A stretch of DNA of 5,806 nucleotides from CALGFH01 sp045807325 (lineage in GTDB: Bacteria; Actinomycetota; CALGFH01): positions 1 to 5,806 of the forward strand of contig JBJMHP010000223.1 in assembly GCA_045807325.1 (NCBI GenBank), in the 5' to 3' direction. This document shows positions 1 through 5,146 of the stretch, one piece after another (positions within the stretch are counted from its first letter, which is position 1; each line of letters begins with the position of its first letter). The translations under genes and the position numbers were made by a program. Below the pieces are notes generated by a model. It did no database searches. It worked only from the letters and a program-made list of their open reading frames with translations, and was not told the DNA's origin.

Positions 1-819
1 CTGGGAGACGGTCGTGCGGGGGGTGCCGGTGGCCTCGGCCACGGCCGTGCCGGCGTCCCTGGGGCTGGCCCCGCCCTCGACCAGCATGGCCACGTGGGCG
101 GCCTGGTCGGCCGGGTTGGCGCCGGGGGCAGCCGCCCCGGCGGGGGCGCCGCCCACGACCAGGGTGAGCTCGCCCCGCGGTCCCTGCTCGCCGAGCTGGC
201 GGCGCAGCTCGCCCAGGGGGCCGCGCAGCACCTGCTCATGCAGCTTGGTCAGCTCGCGGACGGCCGCGCCCGGCCGGTCGGGCCCGAAGGCCGCGGCCAT
301 GGCGTCCAGGGTGGCCAGGACCCGGTGCGGGGCCTCGAAGAGCACCATGGTCCGGGGTTCGCCGGCCAGCTCGGCCAGGCGCCGGTCGCGCTGGCCGGGC
401 CGGCGGGGCAGGAACCCCTCGAAGCAGAACCGGTCGGTGGGCAGCCCGCTGACCACCAGGGCGGCCATGGCGGCGCTGGGCCCGGGGACCACCTCGACGG
501 GCACGCCGCGGTCCAGGCAGGCCGCGACCAGGTGGTAGCCGGGGTCGGACACGGCCGGCATGCCGGCGTCGGTGACCAGGGCCAGGCGCAGCCCGGCGGC
601 CACCCGGTCGGCCAGCTCCTGGGCCCGTTCCCGCTCGCCGACGTCGTGGTAGCTGGTCATGCGGGTGGTGACGCCCAGGTGGGCGAGCAGCTTGCGGGTC
701 TGGCGGGTGTCCTCGCAGGCGATCAGGTCGGCCTCGGCCAGCGCCCTGGCCAGCCGCGGCGAGGCGTCTTCGAGGTTCCCGATGGGGGTGGCGCAGACGA
801 CGAGCCTGCCTTCCTTCAT
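1..819 (-). CDS. rsmI: 16S rRNA (cytidine1402-2'-O)-methyltransferase RsmI, C-terminus cut by window edge
   Basis: RsmI uses S-adenosylmethionine to 2'-O-methylate the ribose of C1402 in the decoding centre of 16S rRNA, acting in the cytoplasm on the small subunit. The visible 273 codons are open to the window edge. Family motifs appear in order: TPIGNLED (residues 11-18), CEDTRQTRKLL (35-45), TSYHD (55-59), VTDAGMPAVSDPGY (82-95), VVPGPSAA (110-117), FEGFLPRR (133-140), FEAPHRV (161-167) and RELTKLHEQVLRG (188-200), which together define the tetrapyrrole-methylase-fold RsmI family. Residues from about 236 (DQAAHVAMLVEGGASPRDA) match the C-terminal helical, HTH-like extension; probably only a few residues and the stop are missing. 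The ATG lies 10 nt after the stop of the PotD-like pseudogene and has no Shine-Dalgarno, but TAGCCT ends 7 nt upstream, so leaderless transcription is plausible. The usual SDAGTP motif reads TDAGMP here. Confidence 0.96.
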   Translation of the reverse strand, partial: MKEGRLVVCATPIGNLEDASPRLARALAEADLIACEDTRQTRKLLAHLGVTTRMTSYHDVGERERAQELADRVAAGLRLALVTDAGMPAVSDPGYHLVAACLDRGVPVEVVPGPSAAMAALVVSGLPTDRFCFEGFLPRRPGQRDRRLAELAGEPRTMVLFEAPHRVLATLDAMAAAFGPDRPGAAVRELTKLHEQVLRGPLGELRRQLGEQGPRGELTLVVGGAPAGAAAPGANPADQAAHVAMLVEGGASPRDAGTAVAEATGTPRTTVSQ

Positions 820-826
820 GCGGGGA

Positions 827-832
827 AGGCTA
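827..832 (-). promoter_or_regulatory. Candidate leaderless -10 box of rsmI
   Basis: TAGCCT, read on the minus strand, fits the actinobacterial TANNNT -10 pattern and is followed by 7 nt and then the rsmI ATG. This is the spacing expected when transcription begins at the start codon. No Shine-Dalgarno is present in the 10 nt between the pseudogene stop and the ATG. The TAG of this box is also the stop codon of the upstream pseudogene. No convincing -35 hexamer is seen 16-18 nt further upstream, so this remains an inference. Confidence 0.45.
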
Positions 833-1525
833 CTTGACAATCGCGTCGTAGGCCGCCTGCCACTTCTCGAGCTTCTGGCCGGTGAGGGTGACGATCGACA
901 GCTTGGTCTGGGCCCGGCGGGGAGCAGCGACTTGGCCAGCGACACCGGGGTGCCGTAGCTGATGTAGCTGGAGATGCGGGCCTGCACGTTGGGATGAGCA
1001 CGTAGTTCTCCTTGGGTGGTGAACCCCTTCAGCTTGGGCCTGACGGAGCGGACCAGCTTGACCACGTCGGCCAGGTCGCTGTCCTTGATCGAGTTGGGGC
1101 TGTGGCCGAGGTAGATGAGGGCACAGCCGATCAGGTCGGTCACCTCGCGCAGCAGCGTGACCCGGCCGGTCAGGTTGGGCATCAGGTCGGTGCGCAGCGG
1201 CTCGATCAGGCCGAGCTTCAGATAGGTAGGGACGAACCAGCTGGTCGGCACGATGATGTCGTACTCGGTCGGGCCGGCCCGCATCCTGGCCAGCAGGTCC
1301 TCGTTGGAGGAGGAGTAGACGTCGTAGTTGACGCGCAGGTTGCTCTGCGCCTGGAACAGGGGGATGGTGCGGTCGTCGATGTAGTAGTCGTTCCAGTTGT
1401 AGATGTTCAGCACCCGCTCGTCGCGGCGGTGCCGAGCGTCAGGGGGCCGTCCGCAGGAAGCTCCGCCGCCCGACCGGCCGGTCGGGCGGCCCGACCAGCA
1501 TGTTCAGCTCAGGGTCGTCCTCCAC
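830..1525 (-). pseudogene. Decayed PotD-like (spermidine/putrescine) ABC-transporter substrate-binding protein
   Basis: An intact homologue would be an exported polyamine-binding protein of about 350-400 residues. Only blocks remain, in the correct order. A twin-arginine motif RRSFLR (1451-1468) sits in one frame, which stops at TGA 1439-1441. A second frame holds RVLNIYNWNDYYIDDRT (from 1416), a conserved NYDVYSSSNEDLLARMRAG block, YDIIVPTSW and IEPLRTDLMPNL. After about 1159 it jumps straight to REVTDLIGCALIYLGHSPNS, so the segment normally between these blocks is missing. Near 1000 it jumps from KPKLKGFTT-type sequence through ENYVLIP (in another frame) to NVQARISSYISYGTP. Near 912-920 a further frameshift leads to the C-terminal QTKLSIVTLTGQKLEKW and stop TAG 830-832. 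The hydrophobic core of the signal peptide and more than 100 internal residues are gone. Possible starts are GTG 1525 or ATG 1501. No permease or ATPase partners are in view. A chain of assembly errors is the alternative to true decay. Confidence 0.85.
1465..1490. repeat. 26-bp perfect palindrome at the 5' end of the PotD-like pseudogene
   Basis: GCCGCCCGACCGG is followed immediately by its exact reverse complement, giving 13-bp arms with no spacer. The right part GGTCGGG (1480-1486) can alternatively pair with CCCGACC (1490-1496) across a 3-nt loop, so two mutually exclusive hairpins are possible. It lies just upstream of the RRSFLR codons. It may be an operator, an mRNA hairpin at the translation start, or a structure prone to deletion; its role is not known. 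Confidence 0.7.
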
Positions 1526-1642
1526 GAACGCCCATCTTCGCCTGAGCGCTCACTCCAGGCACACCGCAGACGGACGAAGGTAAGGCAAGCAGATCTGAGC
1601 AGGCAACTCTGCGGAGTCGCCCGACGGACTACCCCGCAGCGG
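1526..1642. other. Gap between queA stop and pseudogene start
   Basis: This is 117 nt of visibly lower GC than the flanks. It holds the 10-bp palindrome TGAGCGCTCA (1543-1552), which includes an in-frame TGA upstream of the pseudogene, and a small ACTC-TGCG-GAGT hairpin (1606-1617). I see no strong intrinsic terminator after queA and no clear promoter for the pseudogene. The 60-codon minus-strand reading frame here resembles nothing I recognise. Confidence 0.5.
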
Positions 1643-2842
1643 TCACGACCTGCCGGGAAGCAGCAGGCAGACATCGCCGAACTCATGCCACAGGTAGCCT
1701 GACCCCAGCGCGGCCGCGTACGCCCGATCCAGCGCCGGGCGGTCCAGGAAGGCCCCCAGCAGGTCGAGGTGGCTGGCCTCGGGCTCGTGGAGGCCCGTGA
1801 GGAGCCCGTCGACCGCGGCCAGCCGGTGCCCGGGCCCGATCCGCAGCCGGGTCACCCCGGCCCCCGGCCGCACCCCGTCCCCGCCGGCGGCGGCGGTCTC
1901 CAGTGTCCGGACCACGGTGGTACCGATGGCCACCACCCGGCCGCCGGCCGCCCGGCAGGCGGCCACCGCGGCCGCGGTCGCCTCCGGCACCAGGTAGTGC
2001 TCGGCCGGCACGTAGCGGCGGTCGGTCACCGGGTCGCCGTAGGTGGACAGCCCGGCGTGGAGGCTGATGGTGGCCAGCCCGATCTCCTGCTGGCGCAGGT
2101 CCCGCAAGGTCTGGACGGTGAACGGCCGGCCGGCGCTGGCCATCTCGGCCGACCCGGGGACGGCCGCGAACAGCGTCTGGTACTGGTGCAGGGGCCAGGG
2201 CCGGGGCACATAGGCGTAGCGGACCGGCCGCCCGGCCCGGTGCAGCGCCTGGGCCAGCCGCTCCCCGGCCAGGTCGAAGGCCAGCCAGACCAGCGGGCCG
2301 GCCTCCTCATGCCGTCCCAGCACGGTCGCGCCCAGCCCGCCGGCGAACTCCAGGCGCTCCCCGGCCGCCAGGGCCGGGGCCGGGGGCCGGGCATCGGTGG
2401 GGACCAGGGCCGGGTCGCCGCCACCGGCCGGCACCCCCAGGACCAGCGCCGCCCAGCGGTCCCCGCCGTCGCCTGGCTTCCGGGATCCCGGTCGCTCCAC
2501 CCCCTCCCCGGCGCCGTCGCCTGGCTCCCGGGACCCGGCCCGCCCCGCCCCTTCGACCGGCCCGGGCCCTCCCCCCTCCCGCGCCGCCAGCCGGACCTCC
2601 AGGGGCGCCCCGGCGGCGGTGTGGCCGAGCAGGCTGGCCGGCAGGGTGCGGGAGTCGTTGGCCACCAGCAGGTCGCCCGGCTCGAGCAGCCGGGGCAGCT
2701 CGTGGAAGCGGTGGTGGTCGACCGACCCGGTGGCCCGGTCGACCAGGAGCAGGCGGACGTGGTCGCGACGCAGCCCCCTGGCCTCGGGCGGCGCCGCCGC
2801 CTCGAGCTCGGGCGGGAGGCGGAAGCGGACCGCGCTGCGCAC
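1643..2842 (-). CDS. queA: QueA-family S-adenosylmethionine:tRNA ribosyltransferase-isomerase, actinobacterial-type variant
   Basis: Canonical QueA transfers and isomerises the ribose of SAM onto preQ1 in tRNA to form epoxyqueuosine. This 399-aa protein has the family architecture: GDLLVANDSRTLPASL (56-71), YQTLFAAVPGSAEMASAGRPFT (221-242), ISLHAGLSTY (259-268), RVVAIGTTVVRTLE (302-315), VDGLLTGLHEP (344-354) and the C-terminal AYAAALGSGYLWHEFGD (374-390). Several positions depart from canonical QueA: the AAPTAGLHF motif is EMASAGRPF, and the NFHLPKSTLL region is GLHEPEASHLDLL. I recall this pattern from QueA-like proteins of actinobacteria, so the exact substrate is uncertain. Residues about 88-128 are a G/P/R-rich insertion containing a 16-residue duplication. 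The start is GTG; GGGAG (2848-2852) lies 5 nt upstream and overlaps the TAG of the SDR gene, which implies coupled translation. No other queuosine gene is in the window. Confidence 0.92.
   Translation of the reverse strand: MRSAVRFRLPPELEAAAPPEARGLRRDHVRLLLVDRATGSVDHHRFHELPRLLEPGDLLVANDSRTLPASLLGHTAAGAPLEVRLAAREGGGPGPVEGAGRAGSREPGDGAGEGVERPGSRKPGDGGDRWAALVLGVPAGGGDPALVPTDARPPAPALAAGERLEFAGGLGATVLGRHEEAGPLVWLAFDLAGERLAQALHRAGRPVRYAYVPRPWPLHQYQTLFAAVPGSAEMASAGRPFTVQTLRDLRQQEIGLATISLHAGLSTYGDPVTDRRYVPAEHYLVPEATAAAVAACRAAGGRVVAIGTTVVRTLETAAAGGDGVRPGAGVTRLRIGPGHRLAAVDGLLTGLHEPEASHLDLLGAFLDRPALDRAYAAALGSGYLWHEFGDVCLLLPGRS
2465..2536. repeat. In-frame 48-nt-period duplication inside queA
   Basis: GCCGTCGCCTGGCT begins at both 2465 and 2513. 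Over the first 24 nt the copies differ at two positions (T/C at 2479 and at 2486). On the coding strand this gives GSREPGDG (residues 103-110) and GSRKPGDG (119-126), so the period is exactly 16 codons and the frame is kept. It sits in a low-complexity insertion between conserved QueA blocks, probably a surface loop. Confidence 0.8.
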
Positions 2843-2847
2843 CGCCG

Positions 2848-2857
2848 CTCCCTACCT
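2848..2857 (-). promoter_or_regulatory. Ribosome binding site of queA overlapping the SDR stop codon
   Basis: On the minus strand AGGTAGGGAG lies 5 nt before the GTG start of queA. It contains the TAG stop of the SDR gene (2852-2854). This supports the GTG at 2842 as the start and suggests that ribosomes finishing the SDR gene can re-initiate on queA. Confidence 0.75.
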
Positions 2858-3592
2858 GGTGGCGGAGGCGAACTCGGCCGCCTCCAGGCGCTCGCCGCTG
2901 CCGCCGCCGGCGGCCAGGCGGACGAACACCTCGGTGCGGTCCTCGGGCCGGGCCAGGGTGGCCGGGTCGTCATCGGGCAGGGCGGCGGCGTGCATGGCCG
3001 TGGCCATGTCGCCCGGGTCGACGGCGTTGACCCGGACCCCGCTGTCCTCCAGCTCGCTGGCCCAGATCCGGGTCATCTGGTCGAGGGCGGCCTTGGACAC
3101 CCCGTAGGCGCCCCATCCCGGGTAACCGACCACCCCGGCGTCGCTGGAGACGTTGATCACGCTCCCCCGCCCGGCCGCCAGCATGGGGCCGAGCAGGGCC
3201 CGGGTGAGCAGGAAGGGGCCGAGCAGGTTGACGTCCAGGACCCGGCGCAGCGCGTCCGGGTCGGTGTCGAGCAGGTACGGCATGGGCGTCGGCCCCAGCT
3301 CGGAGGCGTTGTTGACGAGCACGTCGACCCGGTCGAAGGCGGTGAGGGCGGCGGCCGCGACCCGCTCGACGTCGTCCGGGTCGCCGACGTCGGCGGCGAC
3401 CGCGACCGCCCTGGCCCCGAGAGCCTCGGCCTCGGCCCGGACCCGGTCCAGGGGATCGGGTCGCCTGGCGACCAGGACCAGGGCAGCCCCCTCGCGGGCG
3501 TAGGCCAGCGCGATCGCGCGGCCCAGCCCCTGGGAGGCGCCGGTGACAAGGGCGGTCGTTCCGGCCAGGCGACCGGCGGCGGGTCGGGTCAT
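2852..3592 (-). CDS. SDR-family NAD(P)-dependent oxidoreductase
   Basis: A 246-aa classical short-chain dehydrogenase/reductase with a Rossmann fold, expected to be cytoplasmic. The cofactor glycine motif TGASQGLG is at residues 17-24, the structural NNA at 94-96, and the catalytic triad at S150-x12-Y163-x3-K167 (NVSSDAG, YGVSK). DPGDMAT (192-198) matches the segment after strand beta-6. Arginines after beta-2 (VARRP, 41-45) favour NADP(H), by family analogy. The substrate cannot be read from sequence. The C-terminus is GERLEAAEFASATR and lacks the usual G-x-x-x-x-VDGG ending. The ATG at 3592 is chosen over one 13 codons upstream because GGAGGTG lies 5 nt before it. It is followed 9 nt later by queA, which suggests one operon. 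The neighbourhood gives no proof that it acts with the QueA-like protein. Confidence 0.94.
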   Translation of the reverse strand: MTRPAAGRLAGTTALVTGASQGLGRAIALAYAREGAALVLVARRPDPLDRVRAEAEALGARAVAVAADVGDPDDVERVAAAALTAFDRVDVLVNNASELGPTPMPYLLDTDPDALRRVLDVNLLGPFLLTRALLGPMLAAGRGSVINVSSDAGVVGYPGWGAYGVSKAALDQMTRIWASELEDSGVRVNAVDPGDMATAMHAAALPDDDPATLARPEDRTEVFVRLAAGGGSGERLEAAEFASATR

Positions 3593-3597
3593 CTCGA

Positions 3598-3618
3598 CAC
3601 CTCCATCGCTGCGCGATG
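3598..3618 (-). promoter_or_regulatory. Shine-Dalgarno of the SDR gene with an abutting 5'-leader hairpin
   Basis: GGAGGTG (3604-3598 on the minus strand) is 5 nt before the ATG at 3592 and fixes the start. Immediately upstream, CATCGC-GCA-GCGATG (3618-3604) is a perfect 6-bp inverted repeat with a 3-nt loop; its last base overlaps the first G of the Shine-Dalgarno. As RNA it could influence ribosome access; as DNA it could be a protein site. Neither is shown. Confidence 0.6.
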
Positions 3619-3653
3619 ACGCTGCCGGCATGGTGCGCCCGCCCCGCCGAATT

Positions 3654-3673
3654 TGTCAACGGATGTGTTGACT
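3654..3673. promoter_or_regulatory. Divergent -35 boxes inside the inverted repeat GTCAAC-N6-GTTGAC
   Basis: GTCAAC (3655-3660) and GTTGAC (3667-3672) are perfect inverted 6-bp arms with a 6-nt spacer. The left arm read on the minus strand gives TTGACA (3659-3654), a consensus -35 facing the SDR-queA operon. The right arm gives TTGACT (3668-3673), facing the EamA gene. At 17-18 nt spacing the -10 candidates are weak (GCACCA or CACCAT on minus, ACCGAT on plus), as often seen in regulated promoters. A dimeric regulator bound here would cover both -35 boxes. No regulator gene lies directly beside it. Confidence 0.6.
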
Positions 3674-3760
3674 TAATCGTCGCGGGGGAAACCGATCCGG
3701 CGAGGGCCGTGTTGGAGCGGGGGTAGCCTGGAGCGAGCCTCCTGTCCGACCTCCTGCGGG

Positions 3761-4669
3761 GTGCCCGTGCGACGACTGTTCCTGCTGGCCTTCATCTGGG
3801 GCTGGTCGTTCCTCTTCATCAAGGTCATCCTCGAGGACGCCCCGCCCACCTTTCTGGCCTGGGGACGGATCGCCCTCGGCCTGGCCGTGCTGGCCGTGGC
3901 CCTGGTCCGCCGACGCGAGGGCCTGCCCGAGCGCCGCTACTGGGGCCACCTGCTGGTCCTCGGGCTGACCATGAGCGTCCTGCCATTCATGCTGATCGGC
4001 TGGGGCGAGGAGCACATCAGCTCGGCCCTGGCCTCGGTCCTGAACGCCTGCACGCCCCTGTTCGCCGCCGGGTTCGCGGCCGGCCTGCTCGGCGAGCGCC
4101 TGCGCCCGCCCCAGCTGGCCGGGATCGCCATCGGCTTCCTCGGGGTGGCGGTGGTCGCCGGGGTCGGCGGCGGCGACCTCGCCGGCAGCTCCCTGCTCGG
4201 CTCGGTCGCGGTAGTGGTGGCCGGCGCCGGCTACGGCTTCGGGTTCGCCTACGCCAACCGCTTCACCACCGGCCTGTCCGCCCTCCAGCTGTCGTTCGGC
4301 CAGCTCCTGGCCGGGACCCTCCTGCTCGCCCCCGTGGCCGCCGTCGACGTCGCCGCCGGCCGGGTCCATCTCGGCCCCTGGGCCGCCCTCTGCCTGGTCC
4401 TGCTCGGCACCCTCGGCACCGGCTACGCCTACCTGCTCAACTACCGCACCCTCCAGGAGAGCGGCGCCACCGTCGCCTCCCTGGTCACCTACCTCGTCCC
4501 CCTGGTCGCGGTCGCCGCCGGCGTGCTCGTGCTGGGCGAGCCGTTCTCCATCCGCCTGGTCCTCGGCGGCCTGATCGTCGTCGGTGGCGTCGCCCTGGTC
4601 CAGGGCCGCCTGTTCGGCCCCCGCCAGGAGTCCCCCCAGCCGGTCCCGGAGGGTGCGGTTCGCGACTGA
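3761..4669 (+). CDS. EamA/DMT-family membrane transporter (drug/metabolite transporter superfamily)
   Basis: A 302-aa integral inner-membrane protein with about 10 hydrophobic segments, built as two EamA repeats (roughly residues 5-133 and 143-283). Both repeats carry the family signature near their end: ASVLNACTPLFAAGFAAGLL followed by GERL in the first, and ASLVTYLVPLVAVAAGVLVL followed by GEPF in the second. The N-terminal WGWSFLFIK resembles the WG-x-x-F-x-x-K motif of the first EamA helix. Members export amino acids, metabolites or drugs; substrate cannot be assigned here. A hydrophilic tail follows residue 283. The start is uncertain by two codons: GTG 3767 has GCGGGG 5 nt upstream, which fits ribosome binding better than GTG 3761. 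TAGCCT (3724-3729) is a possible -10 box with a leader of about 30 nt. It diverges from the SDR operon and converges on the NTF2-like gene. Confidence 0.95.
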   Translation: MPVRRLFLLAFIWGWSFLFIKVILEDAPPTFLAWGRIALGLAVLAVALVRRREGLPERRYWGHLLVLGLTMSVLPFMLIGWGEEHISSALASVLNACTPLFAAGFAAGLLGERLRPPQLAGIAIGFLGVAVVAGVGGGDLAGSSLLGSVAVVVAGAGYGFGFAYANRFTTGLSALQLSFGQLLAGTLLLAPVAAVDVAAGRVHLGPWAALCLVLLGTLGTGYAYLLNYRTLQESGATVASLVTYLVPLVAVAAGVLVLGEPFSIRLVLGGLIVVGGVALVQGRLFGPRQESPQPVPEGAVRD

Positions 4670-4686
4670 CCGGCCCGGCCGGTCAG
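4666..4686. terminator. Bidirectional hairpin containing both convergent stop codons
   Basis: CTGACCGGCC, one C, then GGCCGGTCAG forms a palindrome with perfect 10-bp arms. The TGA of the EamA gene (4667-4669) lies in the left arm and the TGA of the NTF2-like gene (4685-4683, minus) in the right arm; only 13 nt separate the genes. In RNA the loop must open to at least 3 nt, leaving a stem of about 9 bp. No T-tract follows on either strand, so it is a candidate U-less bidirectional terminator typical of GC-rich genomes. Confidence 0.6.
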
Positions 4687-5081
4687 GGCTGCGGGGTGGT
4701 GTCGACCATCACCTGGATGCCGAGGCGGTCGGCGTCCGACCGGCGCAGCAGGTAGCGGTAGGAGGACTGCTGGCGGGCGGCGCCGGCCTCGTCCAGGTAG
4801 GACCAGGCGACGTCGACCAGGGTGAGGGTGGCGGTGAGGGGATCGACGGCCCGCAGCTCGGGGCGGATCCCGACCAGGCCCTGGGCCCGGTAGGCGTCGG
4901 CGGCGCCGGCGAAGGCGGCCTCGACCTGGGCGGCCTCGGTGACCGGGATGGTGTTGGCGTCCCCGACGACCAGGGCGGGGAGCGCGTAGCAGGCGGCGAT
5001 GCCCGGCAGGTCGCCGGCGGCCAGGGCCTCGGCGTAGCGGTCGAGGAAGGCCGAGATGTCGGATGGCGATGTCGTGTCCAT
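4683..5081 (-). CDS. Small NTF2-like / SnoaL-like fold protein of unknown function
   Basis: A 132-aa soluble protein with no signal peptide or membrane segment. The N-terminal helix ISAFLDRYAEALAAGDLPGIAACYALPALVVGDA (residues 9-42) followed by a beta-rich remainder (TATLTLVDVAWSYLD, QQSSYRYLLRRSDADRLGIQVMVDTT) has the pattern of NTF2-like/SnoaL-like domains: a helix with the A-x-A-x-x-GD-x-x-x-I-A-x-x-Y motif, then a curved sheet ending in an I-Q-x-M-V strand. Such domains act as small isomerases, hydrolases or ligand-binding modules; no catalytic residues can be assigned. The ATG at 5081 (MDTTSPSD) is preferred to a start 26 codons upstream because the longer form would overlap the divergent promoter and HTH gene, and TAGGGT ends 7 nt before this ATG. 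It diverges from the HTH gene, which may regulate it. Confidence 0.75.
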   Translation of the reverse strand: MDTTSPSDISAFLDRYAEALAAGDLPGIAACYALPALVVGDANTIPVTEAAQVEAAFAGAADAYRAQGLVGIRPELRAVDPLTATLTLVDVAWSYLDEAGAARQQSSYRYLLRRSDADRLGIQVMVDTTPQP

Positions 5082-5084
5082 GCA

Positions 5085-5108
5085 CCGGACCCTACGATGA
5101 GAGTCCGG
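5085..5108. promoter_or_regulatory. Overlapping divergent -10 boxes within the inverted repeat CCGGAC-N12-GTCCGG
   Basis: On the minus strand TAGGGT (5094-5089) ends 7 nt before the ATG of the NTF2-like gene, a leaderless geometry. On the plus strand TACGAT (5093-5098) is a TANNNT -10 box for the HTH gene, giving a leader of about 40 nt. The two boxes share the TA step at 5093-5094, so polymerase could load in either direction at one site but not both at once. CCGGAC (5085-5090) and GTCCGG (5103-5108) are perfect inverted arms flanking the site, a candidate operator. -35 elements are weak on both sides. Confidence 0.5.
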
Positions 5109-5146
5109 CACGCCTTGGTCGGTCTCTCCTGAAAGGTGCGCATCCC

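Noticed and set aside
94..837. A 247-codon plus-strand open frame opposite rsmI
   Set aside because: It is antisense to an unambiguous RsmI sequence, has low-complexity composition and no recognisable family.
834..839. A perfect plus-strand TTGACA
   Set aside because: It falls in the last codons of the pseudogene, has no -10 box at 16-18 nt, and has no plus-strand gene after it.
1012..1545. A plus-strand ORF of 177 codons across the pseudogene region
   Set aside because: The minus strand shows clear PotD-like blocks here; the plus frame has no family features and fits an antisense shadow.
1769..3619. A 616-codon plus-strand open frame opposite queA and the SDR gene
   Set aside because: It is a GC-rich antisense shadow: the minus strand encodes two clear conserved families across the same bases, and the plus-strand product is a G/P/R/Q-rich sequence without domain motifs.
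3656..4369. A 237-codon minus-strand frame opposite the EamA transporter
   Set aside because: Its E/Q/G/D-rich product mirrors the codons of the membrane protein; it is a composition effect.
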